NCBI RefSeq assembly: GCF_032854445.1
Contig: NW_027018136.1
Span: 1 to 64,000 of the forward strand
DNA length: 64,000 bases
Direction of reading: 5' to 3'
From: Liolophura sinensis
Lineage: Eukaryota > Mollusca > Polyplacophora > Chitonida > Chitonidae
Below the pieces are notes generated by a model. That model saw only the letters and a list, made by a program, of their open reading frames with translations. It made no database searches and was not told the origin of the DNA. Of this stretch, positions 62,625-64,000 are shown one piece after another. A program made the translations under genes and the position numbers. Position 1 is the first letter of the stretch; each line of letters starts with the position of its first letter.

Positions 62625-64000
62625 TTGCATTTTTGCCTGGTCTTTTTGTTAATTAAAATCGGCTACACTGTACTCTGTACAATCGCGACTGGTCATTACT
62701 ATATTCAACTTTTGACTATAAGTTATGTGCCCTTCGGTAGCCCAGAAGACGTCAAATCTTTGGGCCAAGCCCATTTAACTCACCCAGCAATTGCATTACT
62801 TCTAAGTGCAAGACAATCTCAATGTCTTTATCTACGTGTAGAAAAACTACACCATTTGTACGTGAAAACCACAAGGTACTTGATACAGTCTGCTGTAAAA
62901 AGTACAACTGAACACTGACCCACTTCAGTAAGGTGCCAAAAGATGCGGAATTGAGCCAGGCATCGGCAGCTGTTGAAAAATTGCAAATATCCCTGGTTTC
63001 CATGGAGTAAGAGCCGTTGCTGGGCACGTGATTATGACATAAATGATCATTCAATTGTCACTACAGCCAAAAGTATTGGTCGGAGAGCAACGCGGTTTGC
63101 ACCATTCGATTTCTCGTCACAAAATACGTCGGATTAGCCTCTTACCAGCAGCACTGGAACAGTTTTTCCACTTTTGCATTTTTACCTGGTCTTTTTGTTA
63201 ATTGAAATCGGCTACACTGTACTCTGTACAATCGCGACTGGTCATTACTATATTCAACTTTTGACTATAAGTTATGTGCCCTTCGGTAGCCCAGAAGACG
63301 TCAAATCTTTCGGCTAAGCCCATTTAACTCACCCAGCAATTGTCTTACTTCTAAGTGCAAGACAATCTCAATGTCTTTATCTACGTGTAGAAAAACCAGA
63401 CCATTTGTACATAAAAAACACAAGGTACTTGATACAGCCTGCTGTAAAAAGTACAACTAAACACTGACCCACATTTATAAGGTGCCAAAAGATGTGGAAT
63501 TGGGCCAGGCATCGGCAGCTGTTGAAAAATTGCAAATATCCCTGGTTTCCATGGAGTAAGAGCCGTTGCTGGGCACGTGATTATGACATCAATGATCATT
63601 GATCTGTCGCTACAGCCAAAAGTATTGGTCGGAGAGCAACGCGGTTTGCACCATTCGATTTCTCGTCACAAAATACGTCGGATTAGGCTCTTTCTAGTAG
63701 CACTGGAACAGTTTTTCCACTTTTGCATTTTTGCCTGGTCTTTTTGTTAATTGAAATCGGCTACACTATACTCTGTACAATCGCGACTGGTCATTACTAT
63801 ATTCAACTTTTGACTATAAGTTATGTGCCCTTCGGTAGCCCAGAAGACCTGAAATCTTTGGGCCCAGCCCATTTAACTCACCCAGCAATTGTCTTACTTC
63901 TAAGTGCAAGACAATCTCAATGTCTTTATCTACGTGTAGAAAAACCACACCATTTGTACATAAAAAATAAATGGTACTTGATACAGTCTGCTGTAGAAAG
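62625..64000 (+). repeat. Tail: return to Q2-type monomers at the right edge
   Basis: A TTAATTAAAATCGG / GACGTC monomer (62625) is followed by one ending CCAGACC / CAGCCTGCTG like Q1 (63174), then by a partial monomer at 63723 with GGGCCCAGCC, the Q2 mark, but with ACTCACCC instead of Q2's ACTGACCC. Near the edge the normal AAAAAACACAAGG is changed to AAAAAATAAATGG (about 63964-63976), seen nowhere else here. Confidence 0.8.

Larger units (their letters stand above)
1..64000 (+). repeat. Satellite array of 549-bp monomers (whole window)
   Basis: The same roughly 549-base sequence recurs without spacer across the window, always in one orientation. Landmarks such as TTGCATTTTT, GGGCACGTGATTATGAC, CCCTTCGGTAGCC and TCTACGTGTAG reappear every 549 bases. 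From 285 to 3579 six successive periods are exactly 549 with no net indel. Subtracting the three inserted elements leaves about 114 monomers. Monomers differ by scattered substitutions that define types, and the types are ordered into higher-order repeats. I do not recognise the family and see no similarity to rDNA spacer, histone or snRNA repeats. Function is unknown; a structural or heterochromatic role is inferred from organisation only. Confidence 0.98.

Noticed and set aside
1-64000. CENP-B box, telomere repeat or rDNA spacer identity for the array
   Set aside because: No TTCG....A..CGGG match was found in the monomer on either strand, no TTAGGG-like tandem, and nothing resembling rRNA or 5S sequence.
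1-64000. CRISPR array or phage-type repeat system
   Set aside because: Repeats are 549 bases with no unique spacers, and there are no associated genes.

Overview
The window is a eukaryotic satellite-DNA array. One family of 549-bp monomers, about 114 copies, runs head-to-tail on the same strand from base 1 to base 64000. I found no convincing protein gene, rRNA, tRNA, CRISPR array or bacterial-type operon. The sequence is moderately AT-rich. Large tandem arrays with multi-monomer higher-order repeats (HORs) and a short inverted-repeat transposon carried along by array amplification point to a heterochromatic, pericentromeric, centromeric or subtelomeric region of a eukaryotic chromosome. I cannot name the species or lineage, and I see no known satellite, telomere repeat or CENP-B box.

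Layout. Units are phased on the recurring TTGCATTTTT motif. Block A (1-21604) holds divergent monomers with long-range duplications: 1-3704 recurs at 6590-10294 (12 monomers apart), 3626-4652 recurs at 19003-20031 (28 monomers apart), and a 6-mer/5-mer periodicity starts at 11816, 15114 and 17859. Block B (21605-46139) is a young, clear HOR. Five monomer types (called Q1-Q5 here) make a 2745-bp unit repeated four times (22708-33687), followed by rearranged units. Block B also holds three copies of a 453-456 bp inverted-repeat element (21605-22057, 34140-34595, 38450-38902), all in the same monomer position. Block C (46140-62624) is another HOR set marked by an ATAACTTATG variant, with units of 5 and then 4 monomers. 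The tail (62625-64000) returns to Q2-type sequence, so block-B-like repeats may resume beyond the window.

The array can be read as a record of unequal exchange. Chimeric monomers with mappable junctions (40285-40327, 45775-45817, 44541-44730), a duplicated Q2, gained or lost segments, and joint duplication of the element with its host monomers all fit crossover or gene conversion between out-of-register repeats. Single-base insertions and deletions cluster in some stretches (about 13.3-21.2, 31.98-35.7, 48.1-52.0 and 55.3-60 kb) while others keep exactly 549 bp per monomer. This more likely reflects uneven consensus quality of the assembly than biology.

Every reading frame of notable length (97-112 codons on either strand) is a repeated by-product of the monomer. 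Most start at TTG rather than ATG and are interrupted in many copies, so none is annotated as a gene.
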